A stretch of 62,921 bases of DNA, from contig LRSR01006108.1 of assembly GCA_001579985.1 (NCBI GenBank), forward strand, positions 1 to 62,921. Reading direction: 5' to 3'. This document shows positions 53,979 through 62,921 of this stretch, piece by piece; the stretch's first letter is position 1; each line of letters opens with the position of its first letter. The position numbers were made by a program, and so were the translations under genes. The notes beneath the pieces are model-generated. The model was given only the letters and a program-made list of their open reading frames with translations, was not told the DNA's origin and made no database searches. The stretch is from Hypsibius dujardini. Its lineage: Eukaryota; Tardigrada; Eutardigrada; Parachela; Hypsibiidae.

Positions 53979-56900
53979 GCCTGTCTGTCTGTCTGTCTAC
54001 CTGCCTGCCTGTCTCTCTGTCTCTCTGTCTCTCTTTCTCTCTGTCTGTCTGCGTCTCTCTCTCTGCTAGCCTGATTATCTGTCTGTTTGTATCCCTGTCT
54101 GTATTTCTGTCTCGGTGTGCCTGTATGTACCAATCGATATTCGCAATAAAATGTCATGTTTCTGGACCGACATGGCAGACCTGATACCTGGCTTGGTGTG
54201 AGCCAATCGGCTCTTCCCCTCCTTGCCACTTGGAGCCGGGGGCGGGTGTTTTTTCTTCAACCCAGGCGTTACTGGCGGCGGCAACTGGGCTGGCTGATAC
54301 AGCACCGTCTGAAACTTCACCACCGGATCTCCATGTAAAAGTTGTATTAGAGGAATAGTACACTGGGCAATTTCAATAGAATCCGCAACCTCTGATTCCA
54401 GAGGAACGGCCCATAAATCCGGTTTCTGCCCTTTCGGCAATTTGGCCTGCATTAAAAATGTACAATTTCTTCAATTTTTTGTTGTCTCCAGAAACAACGA
54501 CTGCTGGGGATTACTTCATCGGGGAAACCAATATTCGTTAACGTCACCAAGAAAGTATATTATCTCATGCTCTCCAGATTTCGTTTTACCTTTACCTTTG
54601 CAGCCGCTTTCTTGCCGGTCACAAGGGGTGTATACAATATCCGCTTTTGAAAGATCTTCACCTTCATTCCTCGCCGCAGATACTCGTAGAGCAGTGACAT
54701 GGGCGTCTCCCCCGCTGTGAGCAAAGGAATGGACTGCCCAATTGGAAGGGGATCGTTCCATGTCCAGTCGAAGCCGTCATTAGTCACTTTTTGCATGCCC
54801 GACAGGTTAGCGTAAAACGGATCTTGCGGCTCTGGCACCGGCTCCACCGGGAGTGGAGGTGTTTTTGAGTGGTGACCTTTCTTGCCGGTCTTCGCGGCCT
54901 TCGCTGCAACTTCCACCAGAACCCGTTAAGCACAGAAAATTTAGCTAACATGGCCGAGACGTAATGGACTTTTCATGGAGGAAACAATTCTGCGGTGGGG
55001 ATTAATAATCGAAATGTTTTAGCAGGGACCATGCGAGAAAAGTATCAGAATTTTTGAGGGGGAGGGCCATATTCCGAGTGTTTAAGAGGCGACCGTGCAA
55101 GGACGGGGGGGGCGATGTTTTCAAGACTTGAACATTTATAATGATCTGGGAGAGGGGGCTTTCTGCTTTTGAATAAAAAAGTTGAATGGCAACCCAATTT
55201 CTAAAAAAACAGAAAAGAAAAATTTGCCCACAATCCATTTGGGGGGCAGGGGGGCAATCATTACTTTTTGACNAATTGTTGCGATAAGGCAATGGACCTA
55301 GTCCCCTCGTTACGGCTTAGGCTACAAAGTCCCCTCCCCTTTCCCTCATTTGGGGAGGGGCCTAAGCCCCCTCCCCCGCCCCGTTGCACTTGTTCCTTTT
55401 GAAGAAAATGAGTGCTACACCTTTCTTGGCTTTCTCTTCGGCCTTCAGCATTTCCGCCGTGGGTGGAGGTAGAGCGGGTTTTGTAGGCAAGAGATTACCC
55501 GGAAATGCAATTTCAACGGTATACGCCCATTTGGTTAATGGATAAGCGGTCTGCTCTGCGGGTGCCTAATTGAAGAATAATCGTGACTTCCGAGCAATGG
55601 GATGAAAGGTGCAATTAACAAGATGGAAAGTATTTCGCTGTTGAATTACAATGTAGCCGGTCGGGAGAGGAGCTCCGAGAATGTCGTCAATGGTGAACAG
55701 CAAGATGCACTGCAGTGGTGCGTGGAGTGTGGCAGCAAATGTTTCGTAAGACATCGCTACCGCTTTGTAGTTGAGACGTTCCTCTTCGCTGATCTCATCT
55801 CCGTCGATGCACAGAAGGCGCGGCTTGACGGCATTGACCAGTTGTGTTTGGTAGCTCCTGATTAACTATTACATGAATGTTATAGGTTGGAATGCTCTTC
55901 ATAAAACTCCTGCTGCAATTTGAATTCTACACGCCTGTTCACAATATTTGCCAGGAGACATTTCATACTATTATACATCCTTTACTTTTCACCTTGATTT
56001 ATTTTTCAGAAATACATAGTACTCGGCCGGAGTTTCTCCGGCTGAATAGCTAAGTCACTATCCAGCCGGACTCTCACGGCTGAATAGGCCAACCAATGTT
56101 TCGCCGTCTTTTTTACCAGCAAAACAGACAAATCACTTGGCCGGCTTTCTCTCAACTTGGCGTACATAATGTAGTCAAACATTTTTATCTTTTTCCAACT
56201 ACTTTAATAAAGAGCGTTCACGAGTGCACAGTGCACAGTGGCTCACCGAAATCGGATTTCCCGCCGCACGGAGATTGTGGAGCTGTGGAAACTGACCGAG
56301 GCAGGTTGTGCACTCCTCAATTTTGCTGATGAGATTCTCCCCCAGATCGATGGAAACCAAGGACCTCCTGTACGTGATGCATAAACACACGGATGAATGT
56401 CAGAATCGCTTAGAAATAACAATTACTGACGGGTTAATAATGTTAAAACACACAGATCAGACGGCGCAAAGACGGCCAATGGGTTGACGATCCCGTTGGC
56501 GGCCAGTCCCAAGTGCCGCAGGAATTTGGGGCTGAATCCGTGTAACGTCGTGATGGCATTACCGTAAAGCTCCAAATGCTGATCGCTGAAATGACTGATA
56601 CTAAAAGGTCCACCATGAACTTTGAATGGGTCTCTAGATCGTACCGTTGCGCAAAACCCTTAAATTCTTTCGCCAACAGATGTCTAGGTGAGTTGACTTT
56701 CATATGAATTGGAGTTTTAAAAGGTTCACTGAAAGTAGTTAGCCTCAGCTATTGCGTGGTACCCAACAGGTACCGAACACTTACTAATAGTATAGTCTAT
56801 CTACATAGTTGACCCATTTCTATTTACCCTCATATTCTATAATGTATATTATCACGTACATAGTTCCGCGATGTCGGCAGGACCAGTACATTATATCAAG

Positions 56901-58395
56901 AAGTATTCTTTATCCCTGACTATAAAAGTGTGTGTTTTACACTATTATAGGGCCGTTCCTTCTTTTCACCTCTGATCTCTCCTACCAATAAAGTCTTAGC
57001 ACGATTCTTCTCCTATCATTCAGTCTAATAGCTTGCATGTTCAGTTTCTTCCGTCCTAGTTGGGACGACGACCTAAAGCAGCGCTTTTGTAAAACTGGCA
57101 AACTTTAGCTCGCCAAGTTCGGCCTTAATCTGACCGTTCTCTTTAAGGATATATACTTCTCGATAAGGTTTCACAGAAATTGGCTTAGTACATCTTGTTG
57201 ACATATTAAGGGACTCTACTTAACTACGTGTTTTTGCTTTTTCATGAAATCAACAGGTTTTAAACAAAATTTGCCGCCCAACCAGTTAGTTGTCCCATAT
57301 AAAGTTTGGAATCACTTAATGCGACGCCTCTCCCGTTCACTTCCGGCTTTGATCAAAAGAAGCCATTTTTTATTTCTGCTAATGCTACACTACTTTTGCT
57401 TGCCTAATATGTTGCCTTTGCGTTCTCGCCTTGTGAGATGACAAAACGTCATGTTAAGTCAATTAACAATCAATCAAAACAATACTCAAATCATGTTTTT
57501 CATTTGGCGAACCACAGAAGCTCTCCAGCAAAAGTTTTCATACTTCGATACTTTGTTGGTTTGCAACATGAAAAATAATAATCTGGTTAGGAAAGGAACA
57601 AAAAAGGCAAATCACACACCTTCAAACCGCTAGGAAGGATCTCCATATTGAGAGTGCGTATTCGGTTGTCCGCGAGCGACAAGGTTTTCAGGTTCTTCAA
57701 CATCAGCAACTGACTTCCAACCTCCGTAATCTTCAACGTGTTAAGCAGTTGATTATAGATATTGCACACATACGAAAAGGGAACATTCGTATTCTACCTC
57801 TTCGTTGCATAAATTCAGGGACTCGAACTGCTGAAAGACTGTCTGTAGTCGCAGAGGTTTCTTCGCTTTCAGCAGTTTGTAGTGCAGCTGGTCGAAATCG
57901 TCGGACCATCTACATTCCTTGTACCAAGGGGAGCTCTTCCAGTCCATGATTGACTTTTTCTCATCCACGACCTCATTGAGCGATCTTGCGTCTCCTACAA
58001 TTTCGGCTGTTTTGTTCGGCTGTTTGTATTTTGTACAAGGCATTGATTGATTGTTCATTATAAATGCTAACCGTCGAGATTTTCAGGCTGCCGCCGCTTC
58101 GGCATCCACGCCGCACTTTTGTCCTATTCGATTATACAGAGAAGCGTTTCGAATGCAGAGTAAGGATGCTCTCTCATGTGAGTCTTCTTACCGCGGTAGG
58201 AGATGGCAGATGATAAGGAAACTGGTCAATGCCCAGTTCCTTCAGCTTCTCTTGGAATACCTCGAACGCTTTCTTCGGTGGCGCAGGACGCACGATAAAA
58301 TGGTCATTGAAGTTTACGGATGGTAACGCGGGAAATGGAAGTAAATGTTCCGGGCCGCTTTGGTACGGCACGGGATTGGGATGAAGCACAGCCAT
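53695..58395 (-). CDS. LRRC43: LRRC43-like leucine-rich-repeat protein
   Basis: About ten exons; clear ones are 58395-58192, 58019-57798, 57730-57618, 56585-56454, 56367-56247, from 55865, from 55564, about 54930-54590, about 54450-54188 and 53900-53695. Exons 1-6 join in phase. A Pro-rich N-terminus leads into a short LRR block: ITEVGSQLLMLKNLKTLSLA, HLELYGNAITTL, LVSIDLGENLISKIEE, LHNLRAAGNPIS, capped by SYQTQLVNAVKPRLLCIDG and EISEEERL. After it a beta-rich region and a long Pro/Lys-rich C-terminus follow (GFDWTWNDPLPIGQSIPLL, LLMYPPEIPPYVALE). Domain order matches LRRC43, a cilium-associated protein of unknown mechanism. The start is the ATG before AVLHPNPVPY; one lies 24 codons further upstream. 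The exon 6/7 joint is uncertain. An undetermined base N lies at 55273 in an intron. Confidence 0.72.
53938..54075 (-). repeat. TCTG microsatellite in LRRC43-like last intron
   Basis: Tandem TCTG then TCTC units (plus strand) between the last two exons. Non-coding. Confidence 0.9.
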
Positions 58396-58983
58396 GTTGA
58401 ACCACAAAGGGAATGTGAAGTTGAACCAACTGATTTGCGCAATAAATAGTGAAGCGCCTAAGACCAAGTACTCACTTAGGGCTTTGTGTTTTGCGTTTTA
58501 CGACATCAATGAAGTTGCTTGGCAGTAGATGAATCAACAGGCCATAGCGACGAACTATATGTAATATAATTATTTGATGCTGCCCCATTGCAAATTTATT
58601 TGGAAATTCCATTAGCATCATTCAAATACTTTTCGGACATCAGGGGGCGGAGTTACGTGTCAAATCTGGAAAGGTGCAATGGAATTTTCGGTCCTTTTTG
58701 AAAACTGTTCATAGCTCCGCCCCCTTATCTCCGAAAATATTTCGTTTCCCCCTCCCCCCGGTGGGGGGGGGGGGTCAGAGATGATCACAATGAATTAATA
58801 GGATATGAAAATATATTATCTGGACTGTCGTTTCGAAATGGTTGAGCGAGAAACATCCGCTCATCAACGCAATTAATATCAACTATACGAAAAACGGCCA
58901 ATCAACCGCTTATTCACATGTAAGGGAACAGTAACATTCCCGTGGGGGAAATGATAAATGTCAAAGTGTGATTTGCATGTAAA
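58396..58983. other. Intergenic, with a small foldback repeat
   Basis: Contains the inverted repeat 58624-58742 and a G homopolymer near 58760-58775. No gene seen. Confidence 0.6.
58624..58742. mobile_element. About 119-bp foldback element with 31-bp imperfect arms
   Basis: Arms at 58624-58654 and 58712-58742 are imperfect inverted repeats; both include GGGGGCGGAG / CTCCGCCCCC. Non-coding. Confidence 0.7.
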
Positions 58984-61598
58984 TTAGAAATAAAAACCAG
59001 ATGGTTGCAGACAAAATACTGGCTCCTCAAAAATGGTTTGGTAACCGAGACCGTAACGGTATGAAACTGCGGCTTTTCTTCTGCGAGGTTTCGGATCACT
59101 GACAACAGGAACTCTCAAGGTCCCCCTTGAAAAAGTATCTTCCTTTGGGTTGGACACGTCATTGCAGCCATCATAATTCGTATAAGATGGCGGTTCGATT
59201 ATGGTATCTTGTTTGCCTGAAAACAGACAACCGTTCGAGAAAATGTAACAGGCTTTAATTCACGGGCAAGATAAAACTGTAGAGTCCCGATCGGCGCCTA
59301 CGTCATCACACAGTAAAAAGCGACCATTTTGATTGATTGCAAAAATGGGCGAACTACAAGACCGCACTTGTCGATTGAATGATTGCGGAAGCTATTCACA
59401 GTTACAGTTTTCATCCTTCATTTTGATCTTTCCTGTCGATCGATTGATTCGTGCTCGGTTTTGTGTGTTTTCTTTAAATTTGGTGAATTTCGAGTTTGGT
59501 GAAGGATCTGGTGACGATGAAGAGATGGAGTCAGATTTGTAAATGTAATAAAGTTTTATATTGATATTGCTCGATTGATTGATATTTTTACAGCTCCGAA
59601 ATTTTCGGTCAGCAAGTAGGGGAGGAACAAGCGCTTGATTGATCGATTGAAGCGTAACGGTTGTTTTGGCCCACCGGGTCTGATTTTCTGGGGAATCCAA
59701 AAAGTGCCATGGATGGGTCGGAACTCTACAGTACCCTAGACACAGACCAGACAGAATGAGTTCTTCTCCGACTAACGAAGACACGAGGCGCTCGATTGTG
59801 GGATTGTGGTTCTTCATGAATTCGTGGGTCCTTGGTGTGACTCACACATGATCTCACGATCAGTTGCATTTCGTGTGCTTGTGTCTTCGTTGTCGGAAAA
59901 GGACTCTGCCATTGCGCATATTGCTCAATATCACTTAGCTTTAACCGTACGAGGTAAAGGCTATTAACCAGGCCGGTTTTTTTCAAGGTTGATTTCCCGC
60001 CGCTGCAGTGCTGCCATGCCATAGCAGATGGCTTGAAAACATTTAGAAAAATTCTATGACCCATTTTAGTTCGTTCCTAAGCCTCACAGTTCGAATTTGA
60101 GTCCAAGAAAAGGAAGGGAAGAACCTCAAGGGAGAAGTGTGCAAGCAGTCCGGTAGAGGCGCCAATTCAGTTCCTTATGAGCCGTCTCGTTAAAAACGAC
60201 TTTTGCGCCACCTGCTGGCCTGGTTAAGTTACGATTTCTAAAACGGCCTGGTTAATAGCCTTTACCTCGTACTATATTATAATACAGTAGGAACCTTTAA
60301 GCAGTCGGAGTAGGCGTAGCGTAAGAGTAAACTTAAGGACACGGACCAATAGGAATGAGGCACGGGGTGTGGCCTCTCTTACGGTTAGTTTCTTACACTA
60401 CTGCCACTACTTACTACTACTACTGCATGACGTAAGGAGTAATGACCCGTAAGTTTCGCCGTAAGAACGGAGTAAAAAAATTTCACTAGAATCGCCCTGG
60501 CCAAATTTTGAGAAGTAGAATGTTTTCCTTGAAATTTTCAGCTCTTGCGCCTTACGCCCAGATCCTTACGCCGAGTGCTTAAACATCCAGTTGTAAGCGT
60601 AAACTTAGCGGGCCTTACGCCCAAGTTTACATTACGCTTACGCCGGTTTGCTTAAATGTCCCTAGTACCTGTTTGGAATTTCGGTCTATTAAGCGATTGA
60701 TGAACGGAAATTGCCGAAGTGTCTGACGGGGAACTGGGGGGCGGAGTCATTGTCCCAGAAGATGCCCGACCGTTCACGGAATGAAATTTGACGTTGTTGC
60801 TGGTCAGCATTAAATTGATTTCTTGCTCGGAAATGAGAGTTTCACGTTTCGGACAGGTTAAATAATTTGAGCTGTGATGGCGGACATAGTAGGGCAGGAC
60901 ATCGGCTATGTCAGCTTGATAAGCGGGGCCCACGCGCGTGTCCTTTTTGGGGAAGCGCAGCGGCTTAGGCTTGGGATTCTGAAAGGAGAAACAAATAATT
61001 CGCATTCATTAACTAATTAAATTTAAATAAAATGAAGAATGATTAATTTTTGCGTGTACCTACAAGCAGATTTATTCCGAGCCACTGACAATACCAATCA
61101 CTGCCCACTTCGATGAAGGATTGAAAGTATGTTTTCTTTAAGTTATTCTACCCGAAAAATAATTAAAATCGACTGGCATGACCAATTGTTTGAATTGTCT
61201 ATGGGCGAAGCTGAAGACAATTATCTCGAGTAATCAGAAACTCGCGGTTGCGATTGGAGTAACGACCCTTAACTCCGCCCCCTGCCGTCTAAACTTTTTC
61301 TCTGTTAACAACAATCGATTCCAAATTGTATTTTGCATCAAAAAATTCGAAAAACAAGCTTTTATTTGCTTGTCGAAGTGGAGAGCGATTGGATTGTCCA
61401 GTGGCTCGGAAACAGCTTAAGATAAAGGGGTGAGAGGACAGATTCCTCGTACTGCGTGCCAATTTCTGCCAAAAAGCCCAAAAAAAAACTAACCTGCAAA
61501 GGTGTTTTCTTCATTTTTCGTCGCTTCCTGAGTTTTAATTTTGGCGACACTGGCGGGGTAAGGGACGAATTACGGACAGATCGACAGCCATCGTCCAT
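58984..61598 (-). CDS. Unrecognised small basic protein with an ELM2-like stretch
   Basis: Three exons (61598-61494, 60978-60669, 59216-58984) join in phase to 215 residues. The N-terminus is very basic (KLKLRKRRKMKK). A segment RVGPAYQADIADVLPYY (about 50-66) recalls the start of ELM2 domains of co-repressor proteins, but no SANT domain follows. A Ser/Pro/Thr run (GTMTPPPSSPSDTS) and a basic, aromatic C-terminus (KPRRRKAAVSYRYGLGY) complete it. I do not recognise the family; ELM2 kinship is a weak guess. Intron 2 (59217-60668) holds two foldback elements, one ending only about five bases from the donor. Confidence 0.65.
59947..60272. mobile_element. 326-bp MITE with perfect 28-bp terminal inverted repeats
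   Basis: Arms 59947-59974 and 60245-60272 are perfect inverted repeats beginning GTACGAGGTAAAGGCTATTA. The inside has no transposase. It sits in an intron. No clear target duplication. Confidence 0.85.
60290..60664. mobile_element. MITE with about 45-bp imperfect inverted ends, inserted at a splice donor
   Basis: The left end (TA then GGAACCTTTAAGCAG) and right end (minus strand: TA then GGGACATTTAAGCAA) share GGCGTA, GTAA and TAAACTT words over about 45 bp. TA on both sides suggests a Tc1/mariner-type target duplication. Many TTACGCC words fill it. The right end abuts the intron donor at 60668. Confidence 0.7.
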
Positions 61599-62145
61599 TT
61601 TTAATGGATGTGTACGGTAGAATGCCTGTACACGTACAGTACGATTCCATCAAATGAAAGATGCGAAACAAAATAACTCTGCAACACGCAGAGCAGTCAG
61701 ATAAAATGCTCAAAGATTATAAAATAATATAAAAATACAATTAATTTTTTATCGCAAACTGTTTAAGTCAGTTAACGATTAAACTTTTTTCCTTTCGCGG
61801 TATTTGATTACTTACTCCCGCATACATCTTTGGTGGGGCTATATTTTAACATCATTTCTTACGTTTCTAGGGAGATTTCAATTCTTAGCAAAATCAACTT
61901 GAACTTGACATTTTTCAAGCGAGGTCGACAAGGAGAGCAAAGTCCAGTCCTCCTCTGTTATCCTTGAGTATTTCCTCATCGCATCGCGCTATTTTTTATC
62001 TTGTTACACATTATGCTCAAACAAAATTTGTGTTTGCAAGGAGGCCGCAAAGGGAGACGGTACGATAAAGGAAGGTGCCATCTGAAGGAGAGAAAGAAAA
62101 ATATTTATGTTAGGTTCCGCCGTGTAAATTTATTTATTTATCCAG
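61599..62145. other. Divergent intergenic or intronic stretch
   Basis: About 550 bp, AT-rich, upstream of the minus-strand gene and of the Jupiter-like exon. It may hold the promoter of the former or an intron of the latter. No feature recognised. Confidence 0.4.
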
Positions 62146-62314
62146 AATGATTCAACCGCCTGGAGGTGCGAGTAACCTTTTCTTAAGCGACCGAGTGGCG
62201 CCCTCTGACATTCCGATCAGGAGTCATCGCACTCATCACGAGCACATGCGTTCGTCCATTTTTGACGAGGAGGATTATAAAATGCCTGAAGAGATCAGCA
62301 GACAATCGTCACAG
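62146..62314 (+). CDS. Jupiter/HN1-like microtubule-associated protein, one exon
   Basis: A single exon bounded by an acceptor (TTTATCCAG, ends 62145) and a donor (ACAG|GTATGG). It encodes IQPPGGASNLFLSD and HHEHMRSSIFDEEDYKMPEE, matching the conserved PPGG(x)SN and (M)xSxIF(x) motifs of Jupiter/HN1 (JPT) proteins, which bind microtubules. Family members start with a short upstream exon, which I did not find; the ATG at 62147 could also serve as start. Downstream exons are outside the window. Confidence 0.6.
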
Positions 62315-62786
62315 GTATGGACATACATCTTCCTTAGACAGACGTTTAAAGACTTATATAAAAACTACAAAAAAAAAACGAAAAAATGAAAAATATGAAA
62401 ATTGATTTCACTAAAACGAAAAAAACACCCAAAATATAATATCCTTAACTGATTAAATCGTTTTCGCGTGTAAGCCGTTGTCTGCCGCAATGAGTCTGTT
62501 AGTACTAATTTTAATTTAAGTCAAATTAATTTTACATTTCTTTGGAGTTAAAACATCTTTTAAAAATATTCTGAAATTTTAGTTTTCCGCGTTTTTTACT
62601 TTCAGTTTTTTAAATTTTCCTATTTTGAACATTTTTTTTAGCCTTTCCGTGTTTTCACTTTTCGTTAAATTTGCTTTCCATAGTTTTCCCTTTTACATTT
62701 TTTTGTAGTTTTCATGTAGGTCCTTTAAAGGGACGGTTGTGTCAACTGATTTTAGTTCAGGCCAAAATTGCGGCAAGATTTCCCGC
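62315..62786. other. AT-rich stretch, probably intron
   Basis: No coding region or repeat recognised; follows the donor of the Jupiter-like exon. Confidence 0.4.
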
Positions 62787-62921
62787 CCAGGACACCATCA
62801 CAGCCCACATCACCGCCCACGTCACCGCCCACATCACAGCCCAGGGCACCGCCCACATCACAGCCCAGGGCACCGCCCACATCACCGCCCACATCACCGC
62901 CCACATCACCGCCCACATCAC
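62787..62921 (+). repeat. 12-bp minisatellite at the window end
   Basis: At least ten units of CACCGCCCACAT with CACAGCCCAGGG variants alternating in the middle. It continues past the window edge. Confidence 0.9.

Noticed and set aside
59333-59542. Plus-strand frame MIAKMGELQDRT in the intron of the 58.98-61.60 kb gene
   Set aside because: No flanking splice sites that fit and no recognised motif.

Overview
The window is nuclear DNA of an invertebrate animal. Genes are split by short introns with GT-AG ends, both strands are used, and mobile-element debris lies between and inside genes. A secreted protein with a type-2 chitin-binding domain points to a cuticle- or chitin-making, probably ecdysozoan, animal. 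PACRG, an IFT88-like TPR protein, a ZSWIM2-like ligase, an axonemal coiled-coil protein and an LRRC43-like protein show that it still makes motile cilia or flagellated sperm. A tardigrade or an arthropod with flagellate sperm would fit; I cannot name a taxon from the sequence alone.

Layout. 1-8869: 3' part of a Ty3/gypsy LTR retroelement, with protease, reverse transcriptase, RNase H and integrase, then one long reading frame that joins a Cys/His-rich region to an envelope-like glycoprotein, then a 431-bp LTR. 8870-15359: gene-poor, with microsatellites, a foldback repeat and at most one uncertain exon cluster near 9.4-10.4 kb. 15360-17319 (-): BTB/BACK protein. 18115-20284 (+): PACRG. 20986-25795 (+): IFT88-like. 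26754-28489 (-): ZSWIM2-like. 28802-33451 (-): secreted ADAM/ADAMTS-like protein with a very large insert in its catalytic domain. 33787-34530 (+): chitin-binding protein. 34608-41694 (-): receptor guanylate cyclase. 43059-45926 (+): axonemal coiled-coil protein. 46.1-53 kb: transposon graveyard, including an inverted, internally deleted second copy of the same retroelement with one LTR. 53695-58395 (-): LRRC43-like. 58984-61598 (-): unrecognised small protein. 62146-62314 (+): one exon of a Jupiter/HN1-like protein. The window ends in a 12-bp tandem array.

How genes work together. PACRG, IFT88, the coiled-coil protein and LRRC43 all act in building or docking axonemal structures, so about 40 kb holds several ciliary genes. 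No operon-like control is visible; genes are separated by hundreds of bases or are convergent/divergent.

The exon models for BTB/BACK, PACRG, ZSWIM2-like, ADAM-like, chitin-binding, guanylate cyclase, coiled-coil and the 58.98-61.60 kb gene were assembled by hand; in all of them splice phases agree and the frame stays open. The most unusual signals are: two introns whose tandem repeats copy the 5' splice site of their own exon; the retroelement frame with two splice acceptors, each directly followed by a sensible ATG; the split, zinc-ligand-less metalloprotease; and a guanylate cyclase domain with eroded active-site motifs.
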